DNA of 64,000 nt from Methanohalobium evestigatum Z-7303 (lineage in GTDB: Archaea > Halobacteriota > Methanosarcinia > Methanosarcinales > Methanosarcinaceae). The notes under the pieces are model-generated. The model made no database searches and was not told the DNA's origin. It was given only the letters and a program-made list of their open reading frames with translations. The stretch's first letter is position 1, and every line of letters begins with the position of its first letter. Position numbers and translations under genes: made by a program. The stretch is from the NCBI RefSeq assembly GCF_000196655.1, contig NC_014253.1, positions 1,629,423 to 1,693,422 of the forward strand, read 5' to 3'. Below, in pieces: positions 53,819-63,778 of the stretch.

Positions 53819-54019
53819 TTATTCAGTAATAGTAGTTTTAAGTGACATGCGTCGGGTGATATAACCAGCCACACGGTTTCTGATGACCTTGCTTTTGATT
53901 GTACTGTATTTTGTTACAAGGTGCTTATTCTTTTCAAAGTCTTTTGAGAATACATTTTGGTAGTTGTTAATTAAACGTTCTGATATGTTTTTGATGTTGG
54001 TCTGTCTTATATTTCCCAT
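53819..54019 (-). CDS. rps17e: 30S ribosomal protein eS17
   Basis: A 66-residue protein of the small subunit: [20 protein letters not shown], then [12 protein letters not shown] and [16 protein letters not shown] are diagnostic. Start ATG 54019 has GGAGAG upstream. dapA follows 19 bases later. Confidence 0.95.
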   Translation of the reverse strand: MGNIRQTNIKNISERLINNYQNVFSKDFEKNKHLVTKYSTIKSKVIRNRVAGYITRRMSLKTTITE

Positions 54020-54122
54020 ATATATCTCTCCTTGCTGTTTATAAAATAATTTTTTACGGGTTTTTCAAATCTTGCCGTATTGGTAACCATTATTTGCATT
54101 TATACCTTTTGGATAAATCGAA

Positions 54123-54422
54123 TTATTGATTATCGATGTCGGTTTTTCCCAGGAACCTATCCAAAGTACCTGCATTCTGAAATACCTTTTCCCTTACTCC
54201 TTTACGGTTTATAAAAAGACCTATTAGAACAAGTAAAAGACCAATACTTGGATTTGCCAGTGTCAATATCGCTCCAAGCAGTGTAGCAAACATTGCTGCA
54301 ATACCTTTCATTGCACCTTTTCTGTAGGATTGATACCTTGTTCTTTTATATATACGAATATCACGCAGTGTGAGAAAAAGTACTACGATATAGGCGGTTA
54401 TTGCTATTAGCAGGTACATCAT
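54123..54422 (-). CDS. Small membrane protein of unknown function
   Basis: A 99-residue protein with two or three hydrophobic segments (YLLIAITAYIVVLFLTL near the start, then GAILTLANPSIGLLLVLIGLFI). A basic stretch (RIYKRTRYQSYRKGAMKG) lies between, and the C-terminal tail is soluble. The family is not recognised. It is probably an integral membrane protein with an Arg-rich cytoplasmic loop. It lies between eS17 and the divergent dinB. Confidence 0.65.
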   Translation of the reverse strand: MMYLLIAITAYIVVLFLTLRDIRIYKRTRYQSYRKGAMKGIAAMFATLLGAILTLANPSIGLLLVLIGLFINRKGVREKVFQNAGTLDRFLGKTDIDNQ

Positions 54423-54532
54423 TTAATTATTATCCTCTGGATTTGTATCGTTTTAACTTACACTATATGGGATTTAAATATTTTTGTTTGAAAGAATAAT
54501 AAAAAATATCTATTAACGATTTTAATTGTCAG

Positions 54533-55630
54533 ATGATGGATGATACATCAAACGGTATTAAATTCCACATAGATATGGACAGTTTTTATTCTTCTGTGGA
54601 AGTTAGAGAAAACCCCGAACTTCAAGGGTTTCCTGTAATTGTTGGTTCCGATCCAAAAAACGGCACAGGCAGAGGAGTTGTAAGTACATGTTCGTACGAG
54701 GCAAGAAAATACGGAATCAGTTCAGCAATGCCTGTATCAAAAGCCTACAGACTATGCCCCCATGCTGTATTCCTCCCTGTTAACATGGAACTCTATAAAC
54801 AGGTATCATCCAGAGTTATGAATATAATCAAAAAATTTTCTGATAAATTCGAACAGGTTAGCGTTGATGAAGCATATCTTGAAATTGGAAAAACGGTTGG
54901 AAACTACGAGGACGCTGTTAGATATGCGCAACAGATAAAAGATAAAATCTACAATTATGAAAAACTTACCTGCTCCATTGGCATCGCCCCCAACAAAACA
55001 ATAGCAAAAATAGCCTCTGATTTCAAAAAACCTGACGGTTTAACCGCTATTAAACCTGAAGAAGTTGAAAACTTTCTATCACCACTTCCGGTTTCCAAGA
55101 TACCGGGTGTTGGTAAAAAGACAAATGAAGCACTGGATAATCTGGGTGTAAAAACCATCGGGGATCTTAAAAATTTTGACGTTCAGGTACTGATAGGAAA
55201 GTTTGGTAAATCCGGTCTTCGTATGTATCAAATTGCAAAAGGAATCGACAACAGAGAAGTAGAGGAGCAAACTGAAGTAAAATCTATAAGTAAAGAAGAT
55301 ACTTTCGATGAGGACATCGCCGACCCTATAACCGCTGAGGAAATTATCGATATACTCAGTGATGAGGTTCACAATTCACTTGTTAAAAAGAAATATCTGT
55401 TCAAAACAGTAACCCTGAAATTGAGATTGGATGACTTTACAACATGTACAAGGTCAAAGACATTTGTATCGTATCGCTCAGAAGCAGGTGTTATTAAAAA
55501 AGAAAGCAAGGAATTGATGAATCAGTTTATAAAAAACAACGGAAATTGCAAATTCCGTTTACTTGGTGTTGAGGTCTCAAAGCTTTTCAAAATAAAAGAC
55601 GGGCAGACCATGATTACTGACTTTTTATAA
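54533..55630 (+). CDS. dinB: DNA polymerase IV (DinB, Y-family)
   Basis: A translesion DNA polymerase, 365 residues. The catalytic carboxylates are in FHIDMDSFYSSVEVREN and EQVSVDEAYLEIG. VVSTCSYEARKYGISSAMP, SIGIAPNKTIAKIASDFKKP and the thumb helix-hairpin-helix IPGVGKKTNEALDNL are typical. The C-terminal little-finger domain is present, ending with a tail that could hold a PCNA-binding motif (GQTMITDFL). It is divergent from the small membrane protein gene. Confidence 0.95.
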   Translation: MMDDTSNGIKFHIDMDSFYSSVEVRENPELQGFPVIVGSDPKNGTGRGVVSTCSYEARKYGISSAMPVSKAYRLCPHAVFLPVNMELYKQVSSRVMNIIKKFSDKFEQVSVDEAYLEIGKTVGNYEDAVRYAQQIKDKIYNYEKLTCSIGIAPNKTIAKIASDFKKPDGLTAIKPEEVENFLSPLPVSKIPGVGKKTNEALDNLGVKTIGDLKNFDVQVLIGKFGKSGLRMYQIAKGIDNREVEEQTEVKSISKEDTFDEDIADPITAEEIIDILSDEVHNSLVKKKYLFKTVTLKLRLDDFTTCTRSKTFVSYRSEAGVIKKESKELMNQFIKNNGNCKFRLLGVEVSKLFKIKDGQTMITDFL

Positions 55631-55635
55631 TCGAG

Positions 55636-56403
55636 TTAAATGGTTATCGTACTTGTACCCAAAAATCCGAGCAGGTATAGGATAATAATCAGAAACGGTT
55701 GATGGATGAGATATATAAAAAGAGAATATCTTCCCATCAAACAAAACATATTTATTGGATATTTGCGGGACAAGTCCATAATACTAAATTTTCGGGTGTA
55801 GTTGGGGTATAGGAGGTTTCCTGTAAATATACCTATAAGTATCACACCAAACCATGGGAAAATCGGGAAATAATCAAATGTATAAAATCCTTCAGGCACA
55901 AAACCAAGCCACAAAAACCACGGAAAATCAACACTGAATGTCTGCAGATACGAACCCAGTAAAATAAATAAAAGCCCAAGAACAAGATTCATAGATTTAA
56001 AACGCAAAAATGGATACGCCAGAATAATTGAGATTCCTATGAAATGAAGGATTCCAAAAACAATTACTCCTTGACCGATAAATATCCATGTGATAAGCGT
56101 TAAAAGCAAACCCCAGCCAAATATCCTCAAACCTCTCTTGATGTATTTGGGATACAAATTCCAGACATTTTCAGCATATTTTTTTGTTCGGGATATACTT
56201 ATTGTCAAAGATATACCAACAAGCAAAATAAAAATTATCGCTGCACTTCTTCCCATAAACAGTAAAGAACCGGAATGCAGATTAAAATCATAGCCTCCAA
56301 AATAGTTCAGGTCATATAGAAAATGAAATACAACCATCAGGATGATTCCAATCCCGCGAAAAAAATCAAGTTCCCAGAATCGTTCAGATGGTCTGTTATT
56401 CAT
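55636..56403 (-). CDS. DUF1624 / heparan N-acetyltransferase-like membrane protein
   Basis: A 255-residue membrane protein of about seven helices. The first part RFWELDFFRGIGIILMVVFH, then FLYDL, is the family signature. C-terminal GRYSLFIYLIHQPFLI is typical of acyltransferase-3-like proteins. It probably transfers an acyl group across the membrane; the substrate is unknown. It is convergent with dinB. Confidence 0.86.
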   Translation of the reverse strand: MNNRPSERFWELDFFRGIGIILMVVFHFLYDLNYFGGYDFNLHSGSLLFMGRSAAIIFILLVGISLTISISRTKKYAENVWNLYPKYIKRGLRIFGWGLLLTLITWIFIGQGVIVFGILHFIGISIILAYPFLRFKSMNLVLGLLFILLGSYLQTFSVDFPWFLWLGFVPEGFYTFDYFPIFPWFGVILIGIFTGNLLYPNYTRKFSIMDLSRKYPINMFCLMGRYSLFIYLIHQPFLIIILYLLGFLGTSTITI

Positions 56404-56500
56404 ACGATTCTCCGTATAATACTTAAATTTTTAAGATTGTTTGCATGAATGGATAGTTAACTGGATTTGAAAATAGATGCCAGAGAGGTTTAAAAAGAAG

Positions 56501-56920
56501 TTATTTCTTTTTTTTATCAAACACCGACGGAAGATGAAGCGCGTAGGTTCCGTTTTCTTTTATCGCCATAATGATTTCTTTTCGTTCCATTATGGAACTT
56601 AAGTTCAATTCATATGAACCAGGACCCAGTATCCTAACAGATTCCACTCTGTCATCATCCTGCATCACACTTGATTTTTGTAATTTACTGGTTTTGGTTC
56701 CCAGTACCTCATTTACCTCTCTGACCAATTTTTCATCATTTGTAGATTCTGGTGCTTTATTATCTATAGAGGATTGTTCCTCGTTGGCTACTGATGTATC
56801 TGCTTGCGACTCATTACCTACATATAGGAACTTGTTCCATCCACAATTAGGACATCCGTTTAATATTACCGAATTACCATCTTCAAAAATTTGTTCACAT
56901 TTAGTACATTTGTGAGGCAT
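56501..56920 (-). CDS. Zn-ribbon protein (DUF2072-like archaeal family)
   Basis: About 139 residues from ATG 56920. An N-terminal zinc ribbon has HKCTKCEQIFEDG and GCPNCGWNKF. An acidic, Ser-rich linker of about 60 residues follows. A C-terminal domain with ESVRILGPGSYELNLSSIME and NGTYALHLPSVF ends in a Lys tail. An upstream extension to 56953 lacks conserved sequence. The function is unknown. It lies just downstream of the MTAP-like gene. Confidence 0.83.
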   Translation of the reverse strand: MPHKCTKCEQIFEDGNSVILNGCPNCGWNKFLYVGNESQADTSVANEEQSSIDNKAPESTNDEKLVREVNEVLGTKTSKLQKSSVMQDDDRVESVRILGPGSYELNLSSIMERKEIIMAIKENGTYALHLPSVFDKKKK

Positions 56921-56968
56921 CCATTCACCTATTTTTATTATGGATGGATACATATATTTAAATATTGG

Positions 56969-57832
56969 TCATTCTTCCAGATACTTCCCAATCAGAGGTT
57001 CAAGTTTGCGTTTTGTATCATAAGGTACCATGTTATGGTTTGTAATTATTGCACCTTCAAGAGCATTTTTGCATACACAGTCCCTTTCAAGCGGTATTTT
57101 TTCAATAGCATCGCTTACAATATCCTTTACTGCATTCACATTCTTTCTGGTGTTTTCAATCACTGTAGCAATATCTACGTCCTGTTCTTTCCAAACATCG
57201 TAATCAGTTACTGTAGCAATCATTGTGTAACAGATTTCAGCTTCTCTTGCAAGTTTTACTTCAGGCAACGCAGTCATACCGATAACATCAAACCCAAGAG
57301 ATTGATACACACTGGATTCCGCCCGGGTAGAAAACTGAGGACCCTCTATACAGACATATGTGCCGCTATCATGTACATTGTAACCTTTTGAACGAGCTAT
57401 ATCGGTTATAGTTTCGGATAGTTCCGGACAGAATGGGTCGGCAAATCCTGCATGTACAACAATACCTTCCTCAAAAAATGTGCTGGTTCTTGATTTTGTT
57501 CTATCGTATATCTGGTTTGGTATTACAAGATCCAGTGGTGATATTTCATTCTTCAAACTCCCCACTGCAGATGCTGATATTATACGTTTTACTCCCAGTT
57601 TTTTCAGCGCAAATATGTTGGCTCTGGAATTTAATTGTGTGGGAGATATACGATGTCCTGCATCATGCCGCGGCAGGAAACAGACTGTTCTGTCTCCATA
57701 TTCTCCTATCGTAATTTCATCGGATGGTTTACCAAACGGTGTATCTATATCTACCTGCCTTACATTGTCAAACCAGCTTAGGTCATAAATACCACTGCCG
57801 CCGATTATTGCTATGTCTGCTTTTTCATCCAT
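56969..57832 (-). CDS. mtnP: MTA/MTI phosphorylase (MtnP/PNP family)
   Basis: It phosphorolyses methylthioadenosine or methylthioinosine (or related nucleosides), recycling purine and methylthio groups. 287 residues. IIGGSGIYDLSWFD, LPRHDAGHRISP, ISASAVGSLK, MTALPEVKLAREAEICY and TVTDYDVWKE are present; the Asp pair of TDYDVW fits a 6-aminopurine specificity. The substrate is not decided, since methanogens often act on deaminated methylthioinosine. It is 16 bases from the phosphoribosyltransferase. Confidence 0.9.
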   Translation of the reverse strand: MDEKADIAIIGGSGIYDLSWFDNVRQVDIDTPFGKPSDEITIGEYGDRTVCFLPRHDAGHRISPTQLNSRANIFALKKLGVKRIISASAVGSLKNEISPLDLVIPNQIYDRTKSRTSTFFEEGIVVHAGFADPFCPELSETITDIARSKGYNVHDSGTYVCIEGPQFSTRAESSVYQSLGFDVIGMTALPEVKLAREAEICYTMIATVTDYDVWKEQDVDIATVIENTRKNVNAVKDIVSDAIEKIPLERDCVCKNALEGAIITNHNMVPYDTKRKLEPLIGKYLEE

Positions 57833-57847
57833 ATGTACACCTCTTTA

Positions 57848-58552
57848 TTATTCTACAGGTTTCCATAGTGTTTTACCCTTTGCCTGCATGGATGATACTT
57901 TACCAAGCCGTTCCATTTCCTCCATTATCTCATTTAAGCGACCTGGCTGTGCAATTTCAAAGGATACAGGTTCAATAGAGTAATATTTGTAAAGACCTTG
58001 TTTCAGTGTTTTTATATCCCAGAGCTGTTCACTTTCATCTTTCATAAGAGTTGAAATGATATTAATCATATCTTCCATGAAGTTCCAGGGGAATACTATC
58101 CATGCCCATTCATCAATGTATTCACTCCAGTAATCCGGTTCCATCTGGGACGTGTACAGATATTGTAGGGTGGCGGTTTTTACTTCATTGGGATTCTGTT
58201 CAAGGACATGTTCCTTTGCATACTTCATACTCTCGCCGGTATCTATAATATCATCAACAATTAAAACATTTTTATCTACTACTGCATCTGAAGATAGAGG
58301 GTATTTTATCTGGGCTCCCTCACCAGATATAGCTGCTGTACCGGTATAATGCTCCACTTTCAGGCTTGTAAGGTCATCAAGTCCGAGAAAATCACATAAT
58401 ACACGCCCTGCAAACCATCCTCCACGAGCATGAGCAATTATTATATCGGGCTGAAATTCTGATTTTTTTATCTCGGTGGATACATCCCTGCAAAGATTGT
58501 AGATATATTCCCAGTTTGTTATAACGCATTTGAATTTATCATTTGATTCCAA
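57848..58552 (-). CDS. Phosphoribosyltransferase with C-terminal extension
   Basis: A 234-residue protein. The N-terminal two-thirds is a PRTase domain with IIAHARGGWFAGRVLCDFL and the PRPP loop VLIVDDIIDTGES. The C-terminal ~70 residues look helical, possibly a winged helix (EIMEEMERLGKVSSMQAKG). It resembles xanthine/hypoxanthine-type PRTases of archaea. The neighbouring nucleoside phosphorylase suggests purine salvage; the base is not read from the sequence. ATG 58552 has GGAG upstream. Confidence 0.88.
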   Translation of the reverse strand: MESNDKFKCVITNWEYIYNLCRDVSTEIKKSEFQPDIIIAHARGGWFAGRVLCDFLGLDDLTSLKVEHYTGTAAISGEGAQIKYPLSSDAVVDKNVLIVDDIIDTGESMKYAKEHVLEQNPNEVKTATLQYLYTSQMEPDYWSEYIDEWAWIVFPWNFMEDMINIISTLMKDESEQLWDIKTLKQGLYKYYSIEPVSFEIAQPGRLNEIMEEMERLGKVSSMQAKGKTLWKPVE

Positions 58553-58741
58553 ATAAAAATCTCCTTTATGTTTGATAATTACATCTAGATGATTTTTAGA
58601 CCTGTTAACAATACTGATTTTATATTTTCACCAACATATTTTATATTTATTTATTTGATTTTGTTACTTAAATGAGTATTAACATATTTAACCCTTAATA
58701 ATCGTCCCGTATAGCATGCTAATGGCTTGTGCAGACGTAAG

Positions 58742-58751
58742 TTTTATAAAT
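58742..58751 (+). promoter_or_regulatory. Box A upstream of tRNA-Met
   Basis: TTTTATAAAT at 58742-58751, about 49 bases before the tRNA, leaves a leader of about 25 bases. Confidence 0.5.
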
Positions 58752-58799
58752 AAAGAAACCATTGGGATGGTCTGCTTACTTCACTCACAAACAAAATAT

Positions 58800-58874
58800 A
58801 GCGGGGTGGGGTAGCCAGGAGATCCCGACGGGCTCATAACCCGTAGATCGGTGGTTCGAATCCATCCCCCGCTA
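58800..58874 (+). tRNA. tRNA-Met (CAT), initiator type
   Basis: Acceptor AGCGGGG (58800-58806) pairs with CCCCGCT (58867-58873), with discriminator A 58874. The anticodon loop CTCATAA contains CAT. The three G-C pairs below the loop (GGG/CCC) and the A1-U72 pair are marks of the archaeal initiator. The T loop is GGTTCGAATCC. CCA is not encoded. Confidence 0.93.
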
Positions 58875-58971
58875 CTTAATTACTTTTTTTATATTGGTTT
58901 TTTCAAAAGATTAATAAAACTGTACAGGTTTTAATGTAATAATAAAGAAACTTCATGGGGACGATTTTTAA

Positions 58972-60294
58972 ATGGTGATGGATAAACTTGGAAGTTCCTT
59001 GCAGGACGCCCTTAAAAAACTGGTAAATTCCGGGCGTATTGATGAAAAAAGTGTAAATGATGTAGTAAAAGATATTCAGAGGGCATTACTGCAGGCTGAT
59101 GTTAACGTACAGCTTGTCATGAATATGTCAAAACAGATTAAAGAGCGTGCCCTCAAGGAAGAAGTGCCCTCCGGGATGAACCCCAGAGAACATGTTATCA
59201 GAATTGTTTACCAGGAACTTATAAACATTATTGGAGAAGGTACTGAAATAAACCTTGAACCCCAAACCATAATGATGATAGGTTTGCAGGGTAGTGGTAA
59301 AACCACCACAACCTCAAAACTTGCAAGATACTTCCAAAAAAAGGGACTAAAACCCGCCGTAATCTGTGCCGATACATTCAGACCCGGTGCATATCACCAG
59401 TTAAAATCGTTATGTGATAAAAACAGCATCCCGTTTTATGGTGAAGAAGGAAACGAAGATTCTCTCGGAATTGTAGAGAGAGGGATGGACAAACTTGGAA
59501 AATACGATGTACTGATTATAGATACAGCCGGTCGTCACTCTCTCGAACAGGACCTTATTGAAGAGATGGAACAGATAAACTCCATCGCAAAACCGGATAA
59601 AAAATTGCTGGTTCTTGATGCCGCTATAGGACAGCAGGCAAGTGAACAGGCAAGAGCCTTTAATGAATCAATAGGCATATCAGGTGTTGTTATTACAAAA
59701 CTTGATGGTACTGCAAAAGGTGGAGGAGCTCTCTCTGCAGTATCCGAAACGAATTCATCTATTGCATTCATAGGTGTTGGCGAGACAAGTGGTGACCTTG
59801 AAAAATTCGAACCCGACCGTTTTATATCCCGTTTGCTTGGAATGGGCGACATTCGAAGCCTTATAGAAAAAGCTGAAGAGTCATTGAGTGAAGAGGAACT
59901 TGATGTTGAATCGATGATGCAGGGTCGGTTTACACTGAAAGATATGTACAAACAGCTTGAAGCTGTAAACAAAATGGGACCCCTTAAACAGGTTATGCAG
60001 ATGATGCCCGGCGGAATGGGACAAAACATATCCGAAGAGCAATTCCAAGTCACCAGTGAAAAGTTATCACGTTACAGAATCATAATGGATTCAATGACAG
60101 TAGACGAAATGGACGACCCCAAACTCATCGGAAGTTCCCGTATCAAAAGAATATCAAGAGGTTCTGGAAGCAAACCCGATGATGTAAGAGAACTTCTGAA
60201 ATATCACAAAACAATGCAAAATGCCATGAAAAATTTCCGCGGTGCAGGGAAATTTAATATGAAAAAGATGATGAAAAAGTTTGGAATGCAGTAA
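58972..60294 (+). CDS. srp54: Signal recognition particle protein Srp54
   Basis: A GTPase of about 440 residues that delivers signal-sequence proteins to FtsY. The N domain is followed by the G domain with [42 protein letters not shown] and [15 protein letters not shown]. The Met-rich M domain ([26 protein letters not shown]) binds signals and 7S RNA. ATG 58972 and 58978 are both possible. It follows tRNA-Met by about 100 bases. Confidence 0.95.
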   Translation: MVMDKLGSSLQDALKKLVNSGRIDEKSVNDVVKDIQRALLQADVNVQLVMNMSKQIKERALKEEVPSGMNPREHVIRIVYQELINIIGEGTEINLEPQTIMMIGLQGSGKTTTTSKLARYFQKKGLKPAVICADTFRPGAYHQLKSLCDKNSIPFYGEEGNEDSLGIVERGMDKLGKYDVLIIDTAGRHSLEQDLIEEMEQINSIAKPDKKLLVLDAAIGQQASEQARAFNESIGISGVVITKLDGTAKGGGALSAVSETNSSIAFIGVGETSGDLEKFEPDRFISRLLGMGDIRSLIEKAEESLSEEELDVESMMQGRFTLKDMYKQLEAVNKMGPLKQVMQMMPGGMGQNISEEQFQVTSEKLSRYRIIMDSMTVDEMDDPKLIGSSRIKRISRGSGSKPDDVRELLKYHKTMQNAMKNFRGAGKFNMKKMMKKFGMQ

Positions 60295-60329
60295 TTAGTA
60301 TTCCAGACTTGGTTTAATATTTTTAATAT

Positions 60330-60899
60330 TTAGTAATTATCACAGATTTCAAGGAAATTAAGGAACAGTTCTTCTCCTTTTTCTGTATGTGCTACTTCCG
60401 GGTGCCACTGTACTCCATATATAGGCCTTTCTGGATGTTTCATGGCTTCGGTTTCACAGTATTGTGAGCGCGCAAGTTTAAGGAAATTGTCAGGCATCCG
60501 GGTTACCTCATCTGCATGAGATGCCCATGTGGAGATACTGGAACCAAATCCCTTTAAAATATCGTTCTTTTCGATTATTTCCACATCTATGGATGCATAA
60601 CCACCATGGTTTCCAGTACCGTACTCACCACCGAAAGTCTTTGCTATAAGCTGGTGTCCGAGACATATTCCAAGAATGGGCACATCAATATTTTCTACAT
60701 ACTCTCTACAATTGCCAATTCTGTCCATTGTGGGTCCACCACTTAAAATCAGACCCTGTGGTTCTTCTTCAAGTATTTCATCCACTGAAAGGGTATTTGA
60801 TACAATTTTTGTATCCATATCAAGGTCTCTAACTGTTCTATGAATAAGGTGGCAGAATTGTCCGTGGTTATTCACAACAAGAATCTTTAATTCTTCCAT
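60330..60899 (-). CDS. guaAA: GMP synthase glutaminase subunit GuaAA
   Basis: The glutamine amidotransferase half of archaeal GMP synthetase, 189 residues. ILVVNNHGQFCHLIHRTVRD, LILSGGP, ILGICLGHQLIAKTFGG (nucleophilic Cys), ASHADEV and YGVQWHPEVAHTEKG are typical. The ATP-pyrophosphatase subunit is encoded elsewhere. It is convergent with srp54. The start is ATG 60899. Confidence 0.94.
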   Translation of the reverse strand: MEELKILVVNNHGQFCHLIHRTVRDLDMDTKIVSNTLSVDEILEEEPQGLILSGGPTMDRIGNCREYVENIDVPILGICLGHQLIAKTFGGEYGTGNHGGYASIDVEIIEKNDILKGFGSSISTWASHADEVTRMPDNFLKLARSQYCETEAMKHPERPIYGVQWHPEVAHTEKGEELFLNFLEICDNY

Positions 60900-61071
60900 G
60901 ATATTCGTTCCAGAGGTAATGGTGGTTTATTAATTTTATGCTGGTTATTTTCATTTGAAACTACAGAAAAATTTTAAATATTAAAACCGTGTTATAGTGT
61001 GACATAGTAGCACAAAAGTAGTTAGTAAATTTAATTGACAAGATAAAATAAATGGTGAACAGGGATTAGAA

Positions 61072-61869
61072 ATGACTGAAATTGGCAAAAATATACGAAT
61101 TGAAAGGATAATGGACAGAGAGAGCAGAAACATGGTCATTATACCAATGGATCATGGTATAACTGTTGGACCCATAAAGGGGCTATCAAATATCAGTGAT
61201 TCGATAAACAAAGTTGCAAAAGGGGGTGCAAATGCAGTCCTGATGCAAAAAGGGATGGTCACCCACGGACATAGAGGATACGGACTTGATGTAGGACTTA
61301 TAGTACATATGAGTGCTTCCACATCGCTTGGACCTGACCCTAATGATAAAGTTCTTACATGCACTGTAGAAGAAGCCGTTAAGATGGGTGCGGATGCTGT
61401 ATCCATACACGTAAACATCGGTTCTGAAACCGAAGCCGACCAGTTGAAAAAGCTGGGACATGTTGCCAAACAGTGCGATAGATGGGGTATGCCACTTTTG
61501 TCCATGATGTATCCAAGAGGTAAAAACATCCAGAATTCAAATGACCCTGAACTGGTTGCTCACGTTGCAAGGGTAGGAGCTGAACTCGGTTCTGATGTTA
61601 TAAAAACAAACTATACCGGTGACCCGGAATCATTCAAAGATGTTGTTAAAGGATGTCCAGTACCAGTAATAACTGCAGGTGGACCTAAAACTGAAACCGA
61701 CCGTGAGTTCCTGGAAATGATACGCGGTTCCATGGAAGCCGGTGCAAGAGGTGTCGCTATAGGGAGAAATACTTTCCAGCATGATGACCCTGTCAATATG
61801 ACAAGAGCCATAACTGAAATAGTGCATAAAAACAAATCAGTAGATGAAGCACTGGAAATGCTCAAATGA
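61072..61869 (+). CDS. aroA': 2-amino-3,7-dideoxy-D-threo-hept-6-ulosonate synthase (AroA')
   Basis: An aldolase of the archaeal early shikimate route that joins a sugar-phosphate-derived ketone to aspartate semialdehyde. 265 residues in a TIM barrel: [53 protein letters not shown] (Schiff-base Lys) and [12 protein letters not shown]. It opens the cluster followed by aroB'-aroD-aroE, with a promoter in the preceding 170 bases. Confidence 0.95.
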   Translation: MTEIGKNIRIERIMDRESRNMVIIPMDHGITVGPIKGLSNISDSINKVAKGGANAVLMQKGMVTHGHRGYGLDVGLIVHMSASTSLGPDPNDKVLTCTVEEAVKMGADAVSIHVNIGSETEADQLKKLGHVAKQCDRWGMPLLSMMYPRGKNIQNSNDPELVAHVARVGAELGSDVIKTNYTGDPESFKDVVKGCPVPVITAGGPKTETDREFLEMIRGSMEAGARGVAIGRNTFQHDDPVNMTRAITEIVHKNKSVDEALEMLK

Positions 61870-61909
61870 TTTCGAAAATATAAAATCAGTTTAAATCCAT
61901 AGGCCAATC

Positions 61910-63055
61910 ATGAGCGATAAAAACAAATCCATCTGGATAAAAGCGGATAAAGGCAACTGGGAAAACCGTAAAAACAAGATTATCAACGGACTTGAATCCG
62001 GTGCAGATTGTGTTCTTGTCAATTCTGAAGATGTTGACAAGGTCAGGAAACTGGGTAATATTAATGTTGCAGCGTTTGGTGATTCAACATCAAATGCTGA
62101 TATAGTGGTTGTCGGAAAAGGAGGAGAAGGAGACGGTACAAAACCACTACCATCTGATTTTTCCGGTTCATGGGACATAACAACCATAAATCAGCTTAAA
62201 GAGAATGGTAAAAAAGTTGCAGGTTATGTGGTAATCAAAAACAAAGATTACGAAAATTTTGCAGTGGAACTGGGAGAAATCTGCGACTATGTTATCACCA
62301 TCGGAATAGACTGGCAGGTAATACCGCTTGAAAATCTGATTGCAAAACTTCAGGACAAAGAAGTTCAGATAATATCAGGAGTGAAAACTTCTGAAGAAGC
62401 AAATATTGCTCTGGAAACTCTTGAACACGGTTCTGACGGGGTACTTCTTGATTCGGATGATCCGAATACAATCAAAGAAACTGTAGGAATTGCTGAAAAA
62501 TCACAAATTTCAAAGACCGAACTTACACCTGCAGTAATAACCCGGATAGAACCGGTTGGCATGGGCGATAGAGTATGTGTGGACACGTGTAACCTGATGC
62601 AGAGAGGAGAAGGAATGCTTGTTGGTTCACAATCAAAAGGTCTTTTCCTTGTTCATTCAGAATCTGAAGAGAGTCCCTATGTTGCTTCACGCCCATTCAG
62701 GGTTAATGCCGGTGCAGTTCATGCTTATGTACAGGTAGGCGAAAAAACCAGATATCTATCAGAACTTGAATCGGGTGATGAAGTCACTATTGTAGATGCT
62801 GACGGGAAACAAAAAACAGGCATTGTCGGCAGAGTAAAAATAGAAAGAAGACCCCTGATGCTTGTAGAAGCTGAAGCAGACGGTGCGGTTATAAGAACAA
62901 TTCTGCAAAATGCCGAAACCATAAAACTTGTGAACAGTGATAAAAACCCGGTATCAGTTTCTGACCTGAAAAAAGGTGATGAAATACTTGTACATCTTGA
63001 AAAAGGTGCAAGACATTTTGGTACTAAAGTAAACGAAACTATCATTGAAAAATAA
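61910..63055 (+). CDS. aroB': 3-dehydroquinate synthase II (AroB')
   Basis: It oxidatively deaminates and cyclises the AroA' product to 3-dehydroquinate. 381 residues, normal. N-terminal KSIWIKADKGNWENRKNKII, VVGKGGEGDGTKPLP, YVVIKNKDYENFAVE, and the C-terminal half with ELTPAVITRIEPVGMGDRVC, VGSQSKGLFLVHSE, YLSELESGDEVTIVD. It lies 40 bases after aroA' and before aroD. Confidence 0.95.
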   Translation: MSDKNKSIWIKADKGNWENRKNKIINGLESGADCVLVNSEDVDKVRKLGNINVAAFGDSTSNADIVVVGKGGEGDGTKPLPSDFSGSWDITTINQLKENGKKVAGYVVIKNKDYENFAVELGEICDYVITIGIDWQVIPLENLIAKLQDKEVQIISGVKTSEEANIALETLEHGSDGVLLDSDDPNTIKETVGIAEKSQISKTELTPAVITRIEPVGMGDRVCVDTCNLMQRGEGMLVGSQSKGLFLVHSESEESPYVASRPFRVNAGAVHAYVQVGEKTRYLSELESGDEVTIVDADGKQKTGIVGRVKIERRPLMLVEAEADGAVIRTILQNAETIKLVNSDKNPVSVSDLKKGDEILVHLEKGARHFGTKVNETIIEK

Positions 63056-63073
63056 TACTGTAGTTGGGGTCTA

Positions 63074-63778
63074 ATGAATGGGAAATTTATAGGAGAAATA
63101 AATCTGCTGAATAAAACAGGTGTTGTTGCATCTATAAGCGATGACCCGGTGAATTCATCAATAGCTGCAAATCAACTTGGAGCTGATATACTGGAACTCA
63201 GGTTCGATTTGCTGGGTATTCAAACACCTGAAGACGCATGGAATATTATAGAAAAAATTAGGAACAAAGTAAATTTGCCATTTATCGCAACTCTGAGGTC
63301 TGGACAAGAAGGAGGTGACTGGCAGGGTACAGAAAAGGACAGGATCAAACTTCTTCTGGATATCATCCCGTCTGTAGATGCTGTGGATATTGAGCTGTCA
63401 GCACCCGAAAAAAACTGGATAATAAAAAGTGCCGCAAATACCGATGTAAATGTTATTGTTTCATCTCATTGTTTTACATCCACCCCCTCTGTTAAAGAGA
63501 TGAAATCAATACTTGACAATTGCCATAATAGTGGTGCAGATATTGCTAAACTGGCAGTTATGCCGAAATCATCACAGGATGTTTTAAACCTATTACAAGT
63601 CACCTCTGACTCAACAAAACCTGTATCCACCATTGCCATGGGTGAAATTGGAAAGCATTCAAGGATAATATCTCCTTGTTATGGTTCTGTTTTAACCTAT
63701 GGTTCTGTTACAGGTGCTGTTGCCCCCGGACAATTGAGAGTAGATAAACTAAAAGAATTCATGGAGTTGGTTTTATGA
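63074..63778 (+). CDS. aroD: Type I 3-dehydroquinate dehydratase
   Basis: A Schiff-base enzyme of 234 residues in an eight-stranded barrel. GADILELRFDLLG, FIATLRSGQEGGDW, VIVSSHCFTSTPSV (catalytic His), ADIAKLAVMPKS (Schiff-base Lys) and GEIGKHSRIISPCYGSVLTYG are typical. The stop overlaps the aroE ATG (ATGA), coupling the two genes. Confidence 0.95.
   Translation: MNGKFIGEINLLNKTGVVASISDDPVNSSIAANQLGADILELRFDLLGIQTPEDAWNIIEKIRNKVNLPFIATLRSGQEGGDWQGTEKDRIKLLLDIIPSVDAVDIELSAPEKNWIIKSAANTDVNVIVSSHCFTSTPSVKEMKSILDNCHNSGADIAKLAVMPKSSQDVLNLLQVTSDSTKPVSTIAMGEIGKHSRIISPCYGSVLTYGSVTGAVAPGQLRVDKLKEFMELVL

Noticed and set aside
53800-53874. 25-codon N-terminal extension of DapA
   Set aside because: It lies in the eS17 gene in another frame, and DapA proteins start at MFEGV-like sequence.
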